Part shown: positions 56,375 through 64,000 of the stretch, in pieces | Numbering within the stretch: position 1 is the stretch's first letter | Layout of the letters: every line of letters begins with the position of its first letter | Source of the DNA: an uncultured Lutimaribacter sp. | GTDB lineage: Bacteria > Pseudomonadota > Alphaproteobacteria > Rhodobacterales > Rhodobacteraceae | Direction of reading: 5' to 3' | Assembly (NCBI GenBank): GCA_913061505.1 | Contig: CAJXSO010000008.1 | Coordinates: forward strand, 20,279-84,278 | Length of the DNA: 64,000 bases | Position numbers and translations under genes: made by a program | The notes under the pieces: model-generated | Database searches by the model: none | What the model was told of the DNA's origin: nothing | Seen by the model: the letters and a program-made list of their open reading frames with translations, nothing else

Positions 56375-56836
56375 TTACAGCGGCAATGCGGTGGTTGATT
56401 TGATCTCTTCCATCGATAACAGCGCAGTCACATTATGCACTTTGACCTCGGAAATCAGCGCCTGGTAAAAGGCATCATAGGCCCGGGCATTGGCCACGCG
56501 CACCTTGAGAATATAATCGATATCACCGGCCAGGCGATGCGCCTCCATCACCTCGGGGCGGTTTTGCAGCGCGTGCAGGAATCGCGCCTGCCAGTCTGCC
56601 TCGTGTTCTGATGTGCGGATCAGCACGAAAAAACACGCATCAAACCCCAGCTTTTCGGCGTCAAGGATCACCGTTTGCGCCCCCATCACGCCCGCCTCGC
56701 GCATTTTGCGAATCCGGTTCCAAACCGGCGTTTTCGACGAGCCCACCTTGCGGGCAATTTCATCCAAAGACTGGCCCGCATCGCGCTGCATCTCGCGCAG
56801 AATTTTCTTATCTGTCGCGTCCAAACGAACCGGCAT
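56375..56836 (-). CDS. Lrp/AsnC-family regulator divergent from the sulfite-reduction genes
   Basis: A 153-residue Lrp-type regulator: N-terminal HTH (LDATDKKILREMQRDAGQSLDEIARKVGSSKTPVWNRIRKM) then an RAM ligand domain. ATG 56836 (MPVRLDATDK) matches family N-termini; the long in-frame extension to 57058 does not. It is divergent from the DUF2849-cysI operon, with 141 nt between starts. It probably controls it, perhaps in response to a sulfur amino acid. Confidence 0.9.
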   Translation of the reverse strand: MPVRLDATDKKILREMQRDAGQSLDEIARKVGSSKTPVWNRIRKMREAGVMGAQTVILDAEKLGFDACFFVLIRTSEHEADWQARFLHALQNRPEVMEAHRLAGDIDYILKVRVANARAYDAFYQALISEVKVHNVTALLSMEEIKSTTALPL

Positions 56837-56977
56837 TTTCCCAACCTCTTGTTTTGCAGAACCACGTTGCCCACACCGGGCCGCGGCGGAACATAATTCC
56901 TTATTTATCGGGATACCTAGCAAGTTACTAGAACAATTTCCTATTATAGCGGCAGTATTTTCACCCAGAGGTGCCCC

Positions 56978-57301
56978 ATGCCCCAGCCCAAACAGCCCAG
57001 CAATGCCCCCCAGTTTGCCCCGCATGTGCTGACCGCGAACCACCTGTTGCGTGGCCATGTGGTGTATCTATGCGCGCGCAATACCTGGGGTGCAGACCTG
57101 GCCCAGGCGCAGGTATTCACCGATGCAGCCCGGGCCGATGCCGCCCTAAAGCGCGCGCAGGCGCAGCCCGATCTTTTGGTGGGTGCCTATCTGGCGCCCG
57201 TTCAGCCCGGCCCCACCGGCCCCCGCGCCCTTCATTTTCGCGAGGCGTTTCGCGCCACCGGCCCATCGGCCCGCGCACGCGGCCTGCACCCCCAAACCTA
57301 A
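56978..57301 (+). CDS. DUF2849 family protein, first gene of the sulfur operon
   Basis: A 107-residue soluble protein of DUF2849, a family that sits next to cysI in many alphaproteobacteria. Hydrophobic core blocks VLTANHLLRGHVVYLC and DLAQAQVFTDAARADAAL are visible; no catalytic residues are known. The Pro-rich tail precedes the cysI start by 10 nt. Context implies a role in sulfite reduction, perhaps as an accessory or electron-transfer adapter, but this is inference. Confidence 0.85.
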   Translation: MPQPKQPSNAPQFAPHVLTANHLLRGHVVYLCARNTWGADLAQAQVFTDAARADAALKRAQAQPDLLVGAYLAPVQPGPTGPRALHFREAFRATGPSARARGLHPQT

Positions 57302-57311
57302 GGAGCACGGC

Positions 57312-58991
57312 ATGTACAGCTATTCCGAATTTGACACCGCCTTCCTGGCCGCCCGCAATGCCCAGTTTCGCGCGCAGGTGGCGCGGCGCATTTCTGGCGC
57401 GCTTAGCGAAGACGAATTCAAGCCCCTGCGCCTGATGAACGGGGTCTATCTGCAATTGCACGCCTATATGCTGCGCGTGGCCATCCCCTATGGCACGCTA
57501 AACAGCGCGCAGATGCATATGCTGGCCCATCTGGCAGAGCGCTGGGACCGGGGCTATGGCCATTTCACCACGCGCCAGAACATCCAGTTCAACTGGCCCG
57601 CGCTGGAAGATATTCCCGATATGTTGGATGCGCTGGCAACGGTGGGCATGCATGCCATCCAAACCAGCGGCAACACCATACGCAACATCACCGCCGATCA
57701 TTTTGCCGGTGCCAGTGCCGATGAAATCGCCGATCCACGGCCCGTGGCCGAATTGATCCGCCAATGGTCAACCGACCATCCTGAGTTTCAGTTTCTACCC
57801 CGCAAATTCAAGATCGCCATCACCGGCAGCCCCAACGACCGCGCGGTGACACGCGCCCATGATATTGGCCTGCGGATGGTTTTGGAAAACGGCCAGCCTG
57901 GGTTCGAGGTGGTGGTGGGCGGTGGCCTGGGGCGCACGCCCGTTGTGGGCAAAGTGCTGCGCCCGTTTTTGCCCCAGGACGATCTGCTGCCCTATCTCGA
58001 GGCGATCGTGGCGGTCTATAACCACCTGGGCCGGCGCGATAATAAATACAAAGCCCGTATCAAGATTACAGTGAACGAAACCGGGCTAGACACCATCCGC
58101 AGCATGGTCGAGGCCGAATTTGCCCTGCGCCGCCCGCATTTCAGCGGGGCAGATCAGCAGGCCTTGGCCGATATCAGCGCACAATTCTCACCGCCCCAGC
58201 TGGCGCGAAAATCAAGCGCGCCCTTTGCTGCGGCCTATCAGGGCGATCCGGTGTTTCGCGCCTGGGCCGATACCAACCTGCACCCCCACCGCGATGCAGA
58301 TCACGCTATCGTCACCATCAGCCTAAAGGCGCATGGCCAAACACCGGGCGATGCCACAGCCCAGCAAATGCGCGCCATGGCCGATTTGGCGCAGCGCTTT
58401 GGCCATGACGAATTGCGCATCAGCCACGAACAAAACGTCATCCTGCCCCATGTGCACCGCGCAGATCTGCCCGCCTTGCACGCCCAATTGCGCGCCCATG
58501 GGTTGGCCACGGCAAATATTGGCTTGCTGTCCGATATCATTGCCTGCCCCGGCATGGATTATTGCGCCCTGGCCACGGCCCGCTCTATCCCCGTGGCCCA
58601 AGATATCGCGCTGCATTTCCAACAGCTGGGGCTGGAACAAGAGATTGGCGCGCTCAAGATCAAGATCTCGGGCTGCATCAACGCCTGCGGGCACCACCAT
58701 GTGGGGCATATCGGCATTTTGGGGCTGGATCGTGCGGGGGTGGAAAACTACCAAATCACCCTTGGTGGCGATGGCAGCGAAACCACCAGCCTGGGCGACC
58801 GGGCCGGGCCCGGCTTTGCAGCCGAGGCGCTGATACCCGCGCTAGAGCGGCTGTTGCGGGCCTATCTGGCCCTGCGCCGCGATCAAGACGAGCCGTTTTT
58901 GGCAGCCTACCGCCGGCTGGGCGCCGCCCCCTTTAAAGAGGCGCTATACGGCACGGACACGGGCGAAAAAGGCCACGCCAATGCCGCTTGA
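57312..58991 (+). CDS. cysI: Sulfite reductase hemoprotein subunit
   Basis: Siroheme and [4Fe-4S] enzyme that reduces sulfite to sulfide. It has 559 residues. The siroheme/cluster cysteines are in IIACPGMDYCALATARS and ISGCINACGHHHVGHIGILG. The parallel substrate residues near FTTRQNIQF (about residue 85) are present. AGGAGCACGG precedes ATG 57312. Its stop overlaps the start of cysH by 11 nt. No separate flavoprotein CysJ is present, so electrons must come from ferredoxin or another donor, consistent with fpr downstream. Confidence 0.95.
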   Translation: MYSYSEFDTAFLAARNAQFRAQVARRISGALSEDEFKPLRLMNGVYLQLHAYMLRVAIPYGTLNSAQMHMLAHLAERWDRGYGHFTTRQNIQFNWPALEDIPDMLDALATVGMHAIQTSGNTIRNITADHFAGASADEIADPRPVAELIRQWSTDHPEFQFLPRKFKIAITGSPNDRAVTRAHDIGLRMVLENGQPGFEVVVGGGLGRTPVVGKVLRPFLPQDDLLPYLEAIVAVYNHLGRRDNKYKARIKITVNETGLDTIRSMVEAEFALRRPHFSGADQQALADISAQFSPPQLARKSSAPFAAAYQGDPVFRAWADTNLHPHRDADHAIVTISLKAHGQTPGDATAQQMRAMADLAQRFGHDELRISHEQNVILPHVHRADLPALHAQLRAHGLATANIGLLSDIIACPGMDYCALATARSIPVAQDIALHFQQLGLEQEIGALKIKISGCINACGHHHVGHIGILGLDRAGVENYQITLGGDGSETTSLGDRAGPGFAAEALIPALERLLRAYLALRRDQDEPFLAAYRRLGAAPFKEALYGTDTGEKGHANAA

Positions 58992-59721
58992 GGCCCCATT
59001 CCCCCCGGTCGCCGAACGTGCCGCGGCACTCAATGCGCGGTATCGCCACCATGCCGCCAGTGCGGTGCTGCGCCATGCCCTGCAAGACCCGATGCTGGGG
59101 CCTGTGGCGATGGTCAGCTCGTTTGGGGCCGAAAGCGCAGTGCTGTTGCATATGCTGGCGCAGATCGATCGCAGCGTGCCGGTGCTGTTTATCGACACGC
59201 AGATGCTGTTTGCCGAAACGCTGCAATACCAACAGGATCTGGCCCAGCACCTGGGGCTTAGCAATGTGCAGCGCGTTCAGGCGATGCCCGCCCAGCTGGC
59301 CAAAACCGACCCGCAAAACACGCTGCACCAAATCAACAGCGATGCCTGCTGCGCGCTGCGCAAAACCCAGCCATTGCAGGCGGCGCTGGCCCCGTTTGAT
59401 GCCTGGATCACCGGGCGCAAGCGCTTTCAGGGCCAGACCCGGGCCGAATTGCAATTTTTCGAGCCAGATGGCCAGGGCCGGCTAAAGATCAACCCGCTGG
59501 CGCATTGGGCCCCTGTAGATGTGGCCGATTATCGCATCAACAACCGCCTGCCCCCACACCCGTTGGTGGCGCGCGGCTACCCCTCGATCGGGTGTGCGCC
59601 CTGCACCAGCCCCGTGGCCGCCGGCGAAGACCCGCGCGCCGGGCGCTGGCGGGGGCAAGGCAAAACCGAATGCGGCATTCATATTGTAGATGGAAAAATT
59701 CAACGAAAGGGCGCTGCGTGA
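58981..59721 (+). CDS. cysH: Phosphoadenylyl/adenylyl-sulfate reductase
   Basis: Reduces activated sulfate (APS or PAPS) to sulfite. It has 246 residues. The iron-sulfur ligand pairs DACCALRK and IGCAPCTSP, and the redox tail ECGIH, are of the [4Fe-4S] APS-reductase type, so APS is a likely substrate. The nucleotide site MVSSFGAESAVLLHML is near the N-terminus. It overlaps cysI (11 nt) and the DUF934 gene (1 nt, TGATG), so the genes are tightly coupled. Confidence 0.93.
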   Translation: MPLEAPFPPVAERAAALNARYRHHAASAVLRHALQDPMLGPVAMVSSFGAESAVLLHMLAQIDRSVPVLFIDTQMLFAETLQYQQDLAQHLGLSNVQRVQAMPAQLAKTDPQNTLHQINSDACCALRKTQPLQAALAPFDAWITGRKRFQGQTRAELQFFEPDGQGRLKINPLAHWAPVDVADYRINNRLPPHPLVARGYPSIGCAPCTSPVAAGEDPRAGRWRGQGKTECGIHIVDGKIQRKGAA

Positions 59722-60158
59722 TGAACGACACTGTCATCGTAACCGACACGGGCTTTGGCCCCGATCCTTGGGCCGGCCGGCGCATTGCCAGCCTGGCCGA
59801 GCTGACCGCCGAACACAGCGCAGCGCTGCTGCCGCCTGATACCGCCCCCGAACCGCTGCTGCCGCTTTTGGCCACGCTGCAGCTGGTGGTGATCCCCTTT
59901 GACAGCTTTGCCGATGGGCGCGGCTTTGGGCTGGCCAGGCGGCTGCGGCTGTTGGGCTATCGCGGGCGATTGCGCGCGCGCGGGCATGTGCTGGCCGATC
60001 AATATGCCATGGCGCGGCGCGCGGGCTTTGACGAGGTTGAGATACCCACCAGCCTGGCCACGCGGCAACCGCAAGAGCAGTGGCTTTTTCGCGCCAACTG
60101 GCAGGCCCATGATTATCAAACGCGATTGCGCGGCGAACCCGCATCAAATATGATCTAG
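59721..60158 (+). CDS. DUF934 family protein, last gene of the sulfur operon
   Basis: A 145-residue soluble protein of DUF934, a family found next to sulfite-reduction genes in many proteobacteria. The block LVVIPFDSFADGRGFGLARRLRLLGYRGRLRARGHVLADQYAMARRAGFDEVE covers about residues 50-100. Function unknown; it may aid sulfite reductase assembly or electron delivery. Its stop codon lies in the middle of a 14-nt palindrome ahead of fpr. Confidence 0.88.
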   Translation: MNDTVIVTDTGFGPDPWAGRRIASLAELTAEHSAALLPPDTAPEPLLPLLATLQLVVIPFDSFADGRGFGLARRLRLLGYRGRLRARGHVLADQYAMARRAGFDEVEIPTSLATRQPQEQWLFRANWQAHDYQTRLRGEPASNMI

Positions 60159-60163
60159 ATCAT
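60150..60163 (+). promoter_or_regulatory. FNR-like palindrome over the DUF934 stop
   Basis: ATGATCTAGATCAT is a perfect 14-nt palindrome containing TGAT-N4-ATCA, the core of the FNR box TTGAT-N4-ATCAA (one mismatch per half). It includes the DUF934 stop TAG and lies 63 nt before the fpr start. A binding role is inferred. Confidence 0.4.
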
Positions 60164-60225
60164 TGTTATGCAAACAAATCCAGTGTAGCCTGCGCGCAAA
60201 GAACAGACCAACGGACAATAGCCCA

Positions 60226-61041
60226 GTGACAGATGCCAGCCCCGCCGTAAAGGCCCCCACCCTGCCCGATGCGCAAACCGTCACCGAAGTGACACATTGG
60301 ACAGACCGTTTGTTCTCGTTCCGGGTCACGCGCCCGGCCAGCCTGCGCTTTCGCTCGGGCGAGTTTGTGATGATCGGCCTGATGGGCGACAATGGCAAGC
60401 CGCTTTTGCGGGCCTATTCCATCGCCTCGCCCAGCTGGGATGAAGAGCTGGAATTTTATTCGATCAAGGTGCCAGATGGCCCGCTGACCTCGCGCTTGCA
60501 ACATATTCAGCCGGGCGACGAGATTATCTTGCGCCCCAAACCCGTGGGCACATTGGTGCATGACGCATTGCTGCCCGGCCGCCGCCTCTGGTTTTTTGCC
60601 ACAGGCACCGGCTTTGCCCCCTTTGCCAGCCTGCTGCGCGATCCGCAAACATATGAAGATTACGACGAGATCATCATCACCCATACCTGCCGCGAACGGG
60701 CCGAGCTGCACTATGGCGCGGCGCTGATCGACAGCATCCGCCAAGACCCGCTGTTGGCCGAGCTGATAGGCCAGGGCTTTCACGAAAAGCTGCGCTATTA
60801 TCCCACCACCACCCGCGAAGACAGCCCCAAAATGGGCCGCATCACCGACCTGATGCGCGACGGCACGGTGTTTGCCGATTTGGGCGTGCCGCCCCTTTCA
60901 GCCGAGTGCGACCGCGCCATGGTGTGCGGCAACCTGGCCTTCAACCTGGAAATCAAAGAAATGCTAGAAGGCTATGGGCTGGACGAGGGGGCCAATTCGA
61001 AACCTGCCCATTACGTGGTGGAAAAAGCATTTCTCGATTAA
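60226..61041 (+). CDS. fpr: Ferredoxin-NADP reductase
   Basis: A 271-residue plant-type flavoprotein of the bacterial class I type. The FAD-binding LLRAYSIASPSWDEELEF, the NADP loop GTGFAPFASLLRDPQTY and the C-terminal KPAHYVVEKAFLD (FAD-stacking tail) are all present. It moves electrons between NADPH and ferredoxin, which here could feed CysI. GTG 60226 is the likely start (VTDASP...). An FNR-like palindrome precedes it. The spacer from DUF934 is 67 nt, so it may have its own promoter. Confidence 0.94.
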   Translation: MTDASPAVKAPTLPDAQTVTEVTHWTDRLFSFRVTRPASLRFRSGEFVMIGLMGDNGKPLLRAYSIASPSWDEELEFYSIKVPDGPLTSRLQHIQPGDEIILRPKPVGTLVHDALLPGRRLWFFATGTGFAPFASLLRDPQTYEDYDEIIITHTCRERAELHYGAALIDSIRQDPLLAELIGQGFHEKLRYYPTTTREDSPKMGRITDLMRDGTVFADLGVPPLSAECDRAMVCGNLAFNLEIKEMLEGYGLDEGANSKPAHYVVEKAFLD

Positions 61042-61116
61042 TCGCCCCATTGCGGCCCAACGCGGCAAAAATGGCATAAAACTGGCCCGATTGAACGGGG
61101 GCGCAGCGATTGCCGC

Positions 61117-61145
61117 TTGCGCAATTTTACAGTCGCGGCTAGGTT
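61117..61145 (+). promoter_or_regulatory. Predicted promoter of infC
   Basis: TTGCGC (61117-61122), 17-nt spacer, TAGGTT (61140-61145). It would give a leader of about 40 nt to the AUA start at 61195. Confidence 0.35.
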
Positions 61146-61194
61146 CTGGCCGCGAAATCACCCAATTATTAGCCACAACCGAAGGAACAACACC

Positions 61195-61740
61195 ATAGCC
61201 CGCAGACCTCATAATGCGCCGCCAAATCGTGAAACCGGCCCGCGCATCAACGAACGCATCCGCGCCAACGAAATTCGCCTGATTGGCGCCGATGGCGAGA
61301 ATGTCGGCGTTGTCAGCCCTGCCCGCGCCATGGAAATGGCCGAAGAAGCCGGGCTTGACCTTGTCGAGATTTCCCCAAACGCCGAACCGCCCGTGTGCAA
61401 AATCATGGATTTCGGCAAGTTCAAATACGAACAGCAAAAACGGGAATCCGAGGCGCGCAAAAAGCAAAAAGTCATCGAGGTGAAAGAGGTGAAATTCCGC
61501 CCCAACACCGATACGCATGACTACGAGGTCAAAATGCGCAATGTGTTCCGCTTCCTCGAAGGGGGCGACAAGGTAAAGATCACCCTGCGGTTCCGCGGCC
61601 GCGAAATGGCCCACCAAAACTTGGGCCGCGAATTGCTGAACCGCGTTGCCGAAGACGTGCAAGCCATTGGCAAGGTTGAAAACATGCCAAAAATGGAAGG
61701 CCGCCAGATGGTTATGATGATCGGCCCCGCCGGGAAATAA
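61195..61740 (+). CDS. infC: Translation initiation factor IF-3, AUA start
   Basis: A 181-residue IF-3 that prevents subunit joining and checks initiation codons. The protein family N-terminus ([23 protein letters not shown]) begins directly at ATA 61195; GAAGGA lies about 8 nt upstream. No ATG or GTG fits the homology, and upstream ATG 61117 would add a non-homologous leader. IF-3 genes with non-AUG starts are autoregulated because IF-3 itself rejects such codons. The N domain, the linker ([16 protein letters not shown]) and the C domain ([16 protein letters not shown]) are complete. Confidence 0.94.
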   Translation: MARRPHNAPPNRETGPRINERIRANEIRLIGADGENVGVVSPARAMEMAEEAGLDLVEISPNAEPPVCKIMDFGKFKYEQQKRESEARKKQKVIEVKEVKFRPNTDTHDYEVKMRNVFRFLEGGDKVKITLRFRGREMAHQNLGRELLNRVAEDVQAIGKVENMPKMEGRQMVMMIGPAGK

Positions 61741-61760
61741 ACCACAGGCAGAAAACACCC

Positions 61761-61789
61761 AAACGCCCCGCCCAAGTGCGGGGCGTTTT
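61761..61789 (+). terminator. Intrinsic terminator after infC
   Basis: AAACGCCCCGC (61761-61771) pairs with GCGGGGCGTTT (61778-61788) around a 6-nt loop. A T-rich tract follows. Confidence 0.9.
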
Positions 61790-62102
61790 GCGTTTTCAGG
61801 CTTTGATTTTGAAACCCATTTTGACACATCGTTTTTCCCCGGCCCGAATTGGCGATCACACCCACCACAATGTAAAAAACGCAGATTCGAATCAGCGCCA
61901 GCCCAATACCCCCCAAACCCAGGCAGACAGAGCCAAAGGGCACGGCGCTCTCTTTCGCGCAGCATTTGAGCGCCAAAGCGAAACAAACCCACTGTTTAGG
62001 TATAAAATTAAGACTCAACCAAAGCAGTTTCATACTGGGAAAACGCCCGAAAATACCCGATACTGCTGGCTATCGGCCACGTATGAGTAAAAGGAGGATC
62101 CG
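61790..62102. other. 313-nt spacer between infC and the repeat protein gene
   Basis: No convincing gene is seen. The DNA becomes visibly richer in A and T than most of the window. TATAAAAT at 62001-62008 could be a -10 element, without a clear -35. AAGGAGG at 62092-62098 is the ribosome site of the next gene. Confidence 0.5.
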
Positions 62103-62615
62103 ATGCACAGATTGTTCTTTATCAGCGCGGCCGCATGTCTGGCGCTTGCAAACCCGCTTGCAGCCGAAAGCCGCTTTTGCCGCGATGCATTTGACACCGT
62201 GAAAGACGAGTTAGAGGATTACAGCCGTAAGGGCAAAATCTCGAACCGTGATTTGCGCGAAATCCGCGATGAAATCGGCGACCGTGGCATGGCCTGTAAC
62301 GGTGTGCAGCTGCTGCTTGGCACCGCCAGCGACGACGATTTGAAACCGATCCGCCCGAAAAATAAAAACAAAGGCGGTGATGAGTTTTGCGAAGATGTCA
62401 TCGAAGACATCCAGGATGAATTGGAAGATTTCGCAGAAGACCGCGAAAAAGGCAAAGCCACGCGCGCGGCCTTTATCCGCTACATCCTAAAGGATCTGGA
62501 TCGCGATGAAAAACGCTGTGCCGCGCTTGTGTTTGATAATGAACCAGACGTCAGCCCAAGTAAGGCCCGCTATAGCTGGAATAAAGCATCTTATTCGACA
62601 CGGGTTAAAAACTAA
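62103..62615 (+). CDS. Secreted two-repeat Cys protein of unknown function
   Basis: A 170-residue exported protein. The signal peptide covers about residues 1-21 (ending NPLAA). The mature part contains two copies of a charged helical repeat: FCRDAFDTVKDELEDYSRKGK... with Cys26 and Cys65, and FCEDVIEDIQDELEDFAEDREKGK... with Cys96 and Cys139. Each repeat has one Cys at its start and one about 40 residues later, so two disulfides are likely. AAGGAGG precedes ATG 62103. I recognise no family. It is highly acidic with a basic Ser/Tyr-rich end. Confidence 0.75.
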   Translation: MHRLFFISAAACLALANPLAAESRFCRDAFDTVKDELEDYSRKGKISNRDLREIRDEIGDRGMACNGVQLLLGTASDDDLKPIRPKNKNKGGDEFCEDVIEDIQDELEDFAEDREKGKATRAAFIRYILKDLDRDEKRCAALVFDNEPDVSPSKARYSWNKASYSTRVKN

Positions 62616-62652
62616 CCCAATTGCCAGCACAGCGCACCATTAAACGCCCCCG

Positions 62653-63210
62653 CTATATCTGGCCCAAAATCAAAAGATCGTTTTGAATGGCATCTCTATC
62701 GTCTGATGTTTGCCATTCAATGCCATCCAGCTGATTAATTAAACGCACAATAAACACCCGATCGCGTGCCTCTTTCGCGCTATTCTCCGACAGCGCCCAA
62801 GACCGGCGCAATGCATTCAGTGCCGGCTGGCCCTGCCCTGATAAAGCATAGGCAAGGGCAAGATTTGTCCACCCACGCGCACGTGCGGGCGCATGCTGCA
62901 GCGACGCTTCAAATAATTCGACAGCCCGCGCAAGCCGCGCTTGATATATCGCATCATCAGAAAGTGGGCCTGCGTTTTGCAAAATACCCGCCACATCGGC
63001 GCGCAGATAGCCATAGCCCAAATCATGCAAATAAGCCCCATGATCATAAAGTGATGCGGTAGGAACCAGACGCCAATCGCCAAATATGCTGGGACTGCGC
63101 AGTGAAGGCGAAAACGCAGGCGCCTGCCGCACAACAGAAATCAACGCAGCCACAGAAAGGCCAAACAAAACGACTGCAGGTAAAAGGGTGGTGAGTTTTA
63201 TTTTTGTCAT
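62653..63210 (-). CDS. TPR-like membrane-anchored protein
   Basis: A 185-residue protein with an N-terminal membrane anchor (about residues 7-25, LLPAVVLFGLSVAALISV) and a periplasmic helical part. ELFEASLQHAPARARGWTNLALAYALSGQGQPALNALRRSW reads as one or two TPR units. Its start lies 7 nt after the stop of the phosphatase gene, so the two are cotranscribed. Such small TPR proteins often belong to polysaccharide clusters. No specific function can be given. Confidence 0.7.
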   Translation of the reverse strand: MTKIKLTTLLPAVVLFGLSVAALISVVRQAPAFSPSLRSPSIFGDWRLVPTASLYDHGAYLHDLGYGYLRADVAGILQNAGPLSDDAIYQARLARAVELFEASLQHAPARARGWTNLALAYALSGQGQPALNALRRSWALSENSAKEARDRVFIVRLINQLDGIEWQTSDDRDAIQNDLLILGQI

Positions 63211-63217
63211 TAAGAAA

Positions 63218-63967
63218 CTAGGTCGAGATAATTTTCAAATCATTATGGATGCACACAGCACTTAACTTACCCGAGTAATAAGCGCCAGTATCCACACATA
63301 CCCGCCCAGGGCATAAAACGGGGGTTGCGGCATCGTAATGGCCATGCACCAACAAATAACCCGGCGCTGGGGTGTCGCATAAACTATCACCATGCCCCCA
63401 CACCATGGCTTGGGTATTTTTCCATTTCCCTATATCATCTGGCGCCAGCCCAGCATGGGTGCAAATGACAGAGCCCGAGATAAAATACGGCTGCAACGAT
63501 TTGAAAAACTCTAGATCGCTGCCCATCGCCAATTGCAGCCTGTCGCGCAGATCAATCAGGCCGGTTTCGTCTAAGTCGCGCACCGGGGGCCGCACGCCGT
63601 AAGACGCCAGCGTTTGCGCCGCGCCATAGTCTAACCAGGCGCGGCCTTTGATTGGGTCTGTCAGGAAATCTAGCATCGCCTCTTCGTGATTTCCTAATAA
63701 AAAACAGCACTTTAGGCCAGTTTCTTGCTGGCAATGGCGCAGCGTATGGATCACCGCCCTACTCTCGTCACCGCGATCGATGTAATCGCCCAGAAAAACA
63801 ACCCTTGCGTGTTCCGCTTTGCCGCAAGTTCCAATATCTTGGGCGATCAGGTTTATGATTTTCAAAAGAAGGTCATTACGCCCGTGAATATCCCCGACAG
63901 CGTAAAGGCACCCCATCCCTACGGATATATCCCCACCCATTTGGCTATAACTTTCCATTTGGGTCAT
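63218..63967 (-). CDS. PPP-family metallophosphatase
   Basis: A 249-residue phosphatase of the PPP superfamily. The metal-binding set is complete: GDIHGR, VVFLGDYIDRGDES, FLLGNHEEAML, ICTHAGL and LLVHGHYD. Bacterial members dephosphorylate proteins on Ser/Thr or hydrolyse dinucleoside tetraphosphates (ApaH group). The start is uncertain: ATG 63967, 63940 (MGGDIS) and 63916 (MGCLYAVGD) are all in frame, and the last matches the family N-terminus best. It heads a minus-strand pair with the TPR-like gene. Confidence 0.88.
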   Translation of the reverse strand: MTQMESYSQMGGDISVGMGCLYAVGDIHGRNDLLLKIINLIAQDIGTCGKAEHARVVFLGDYIDRGDESRAVIHTLRHCQQETGLKCCFLLGNHEEAMLDFLTDPIKGRAWLDYGAAQTLASYGVRPPVRDLDETGLIDLRDRLQLAMGSDLEFFKSLQPYFISGSVICTHAGLAPDDIGKWKNTQAMVWGHGDSLCDTPAPGYLLVHGHYDAATPVLCPGRVCVDTGAYYSGKLSAVCIHNDLKIIST

Positions 63968-64000
63968 AGTTCGCAGTACATTTTCTATAGTTACACACCA

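Noticed and set aside
61521..62033. Minus-strand hydrophobic frame across the infC end and terminator
   Set aside because: It runs through a strong terminator and the infC gene. The composition is not protein-like and no ribosome site was seen.
1..64000. CRISPR array, tRNA, rRNA or insertion sequence
   Set aside because: I saw no regularly spaced repeats, cloverleaf genes, rRNA blocks, transposase genes or terminal inverted repeats.

Overview
The window is GC-rich, densely coded chromosomal DNA of an alphaproteobacterium, most likely a member of the Rhodobacterales (Roseobacter/Rhodobacter group). The evidence is a gene-transfer-agent (GTA) type holin/muramidase pair inside a cytochrome c maturation cluster, a ZapA plus coiled-coil partner gene pair, a DUF2849-cysI-cysH-DUF934 sulfur cluster, BolA/monothiol glutaredoxin after purL, and protein sequences that look Rhodobacterales throughout. 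I see no rRNA, tRNA, insertion sequence, prophage structural gene or CRISPR array.

Layout. 1-5.4 kb (minus): acyltransferase, murI, ccmE, a GH108 muramidase, a 3-TM holin and the start of ccmF (cut by the left edge). 5.6-10 kb (plus): LysR regulator, a candidate small RNA, purL, bolA, a small membrane protein and grxD. 10-18.5 kb: zapA and its partner, tkt, a fasciclin protein, a DUF808 membrane protein, gap, a 47-residue microprotein, an alpha/beta hydrolase, coaD and a CBS-domain protein. 18.5-25 kb: a valine catabolism cluster (LysR, mmsA, acyl-CoA dehydrogenase, 3-hydroxyisobutyryl-CoA hydrolase, mmsB) with an alternative oxidase gene on the opposite strand inside it. 25-28.5 kb: a methyltransferase and an unusual glycosyltransferase in overlapping reading frames, a Crp/Fnr regulator, and a small membrane protein preceded by a CRP-type palindrome at about -41.

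28.5-43.6 kb: uvrA, rhodanese, lpd, DUF924, an MFS transporter, queA, a large YhdP/AsmA-like envelope protein, a Bcp peroxiredoxin, a DUF455 ferritin-like protein, and an M23 peptidase overlapping a bactofilin. 43.6-50.5 kb: a tiny secreted Cys protein, a stand-alone fliG, a DMT transporter with an LpxL-like acyltransferase, a DUF1223 protein and acnA. 50.5-53.3 kb: ccmA-B-C-D-G, the second half of the cytochrome c maturation system, about 47 kb from ccmE/ccmF. 53.4-56.3 kb: a DctB-type sensor kinase with a degenerate DctD-type regulator. 56.4-61 kb: an Lrp regulator divergent from the sulfite-reduction operon, then fpr. 61.2 kb: infC starting at an AUA codon. 62-64 kb: less GC-rich DNA with a two-repeat secreted protein, a TPR-like protein and a PPP-family phosphatase.

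Most of the window is housekeeping. The parts most worth a second look are the lysis cassette nested in the ccm locus, the glycosyltransferase with a winged-helix-like tail next to a Crp/Fnr gene and its likely operator, the DctD-like regulator lacking its ATPase lysine and sigma-54 contact loop, the alternative oxidase in the valine cluster, the AUA-initiated infC, the candidate sRNA upstream of purL, and the secreted protein with an internal Cys-repeat.
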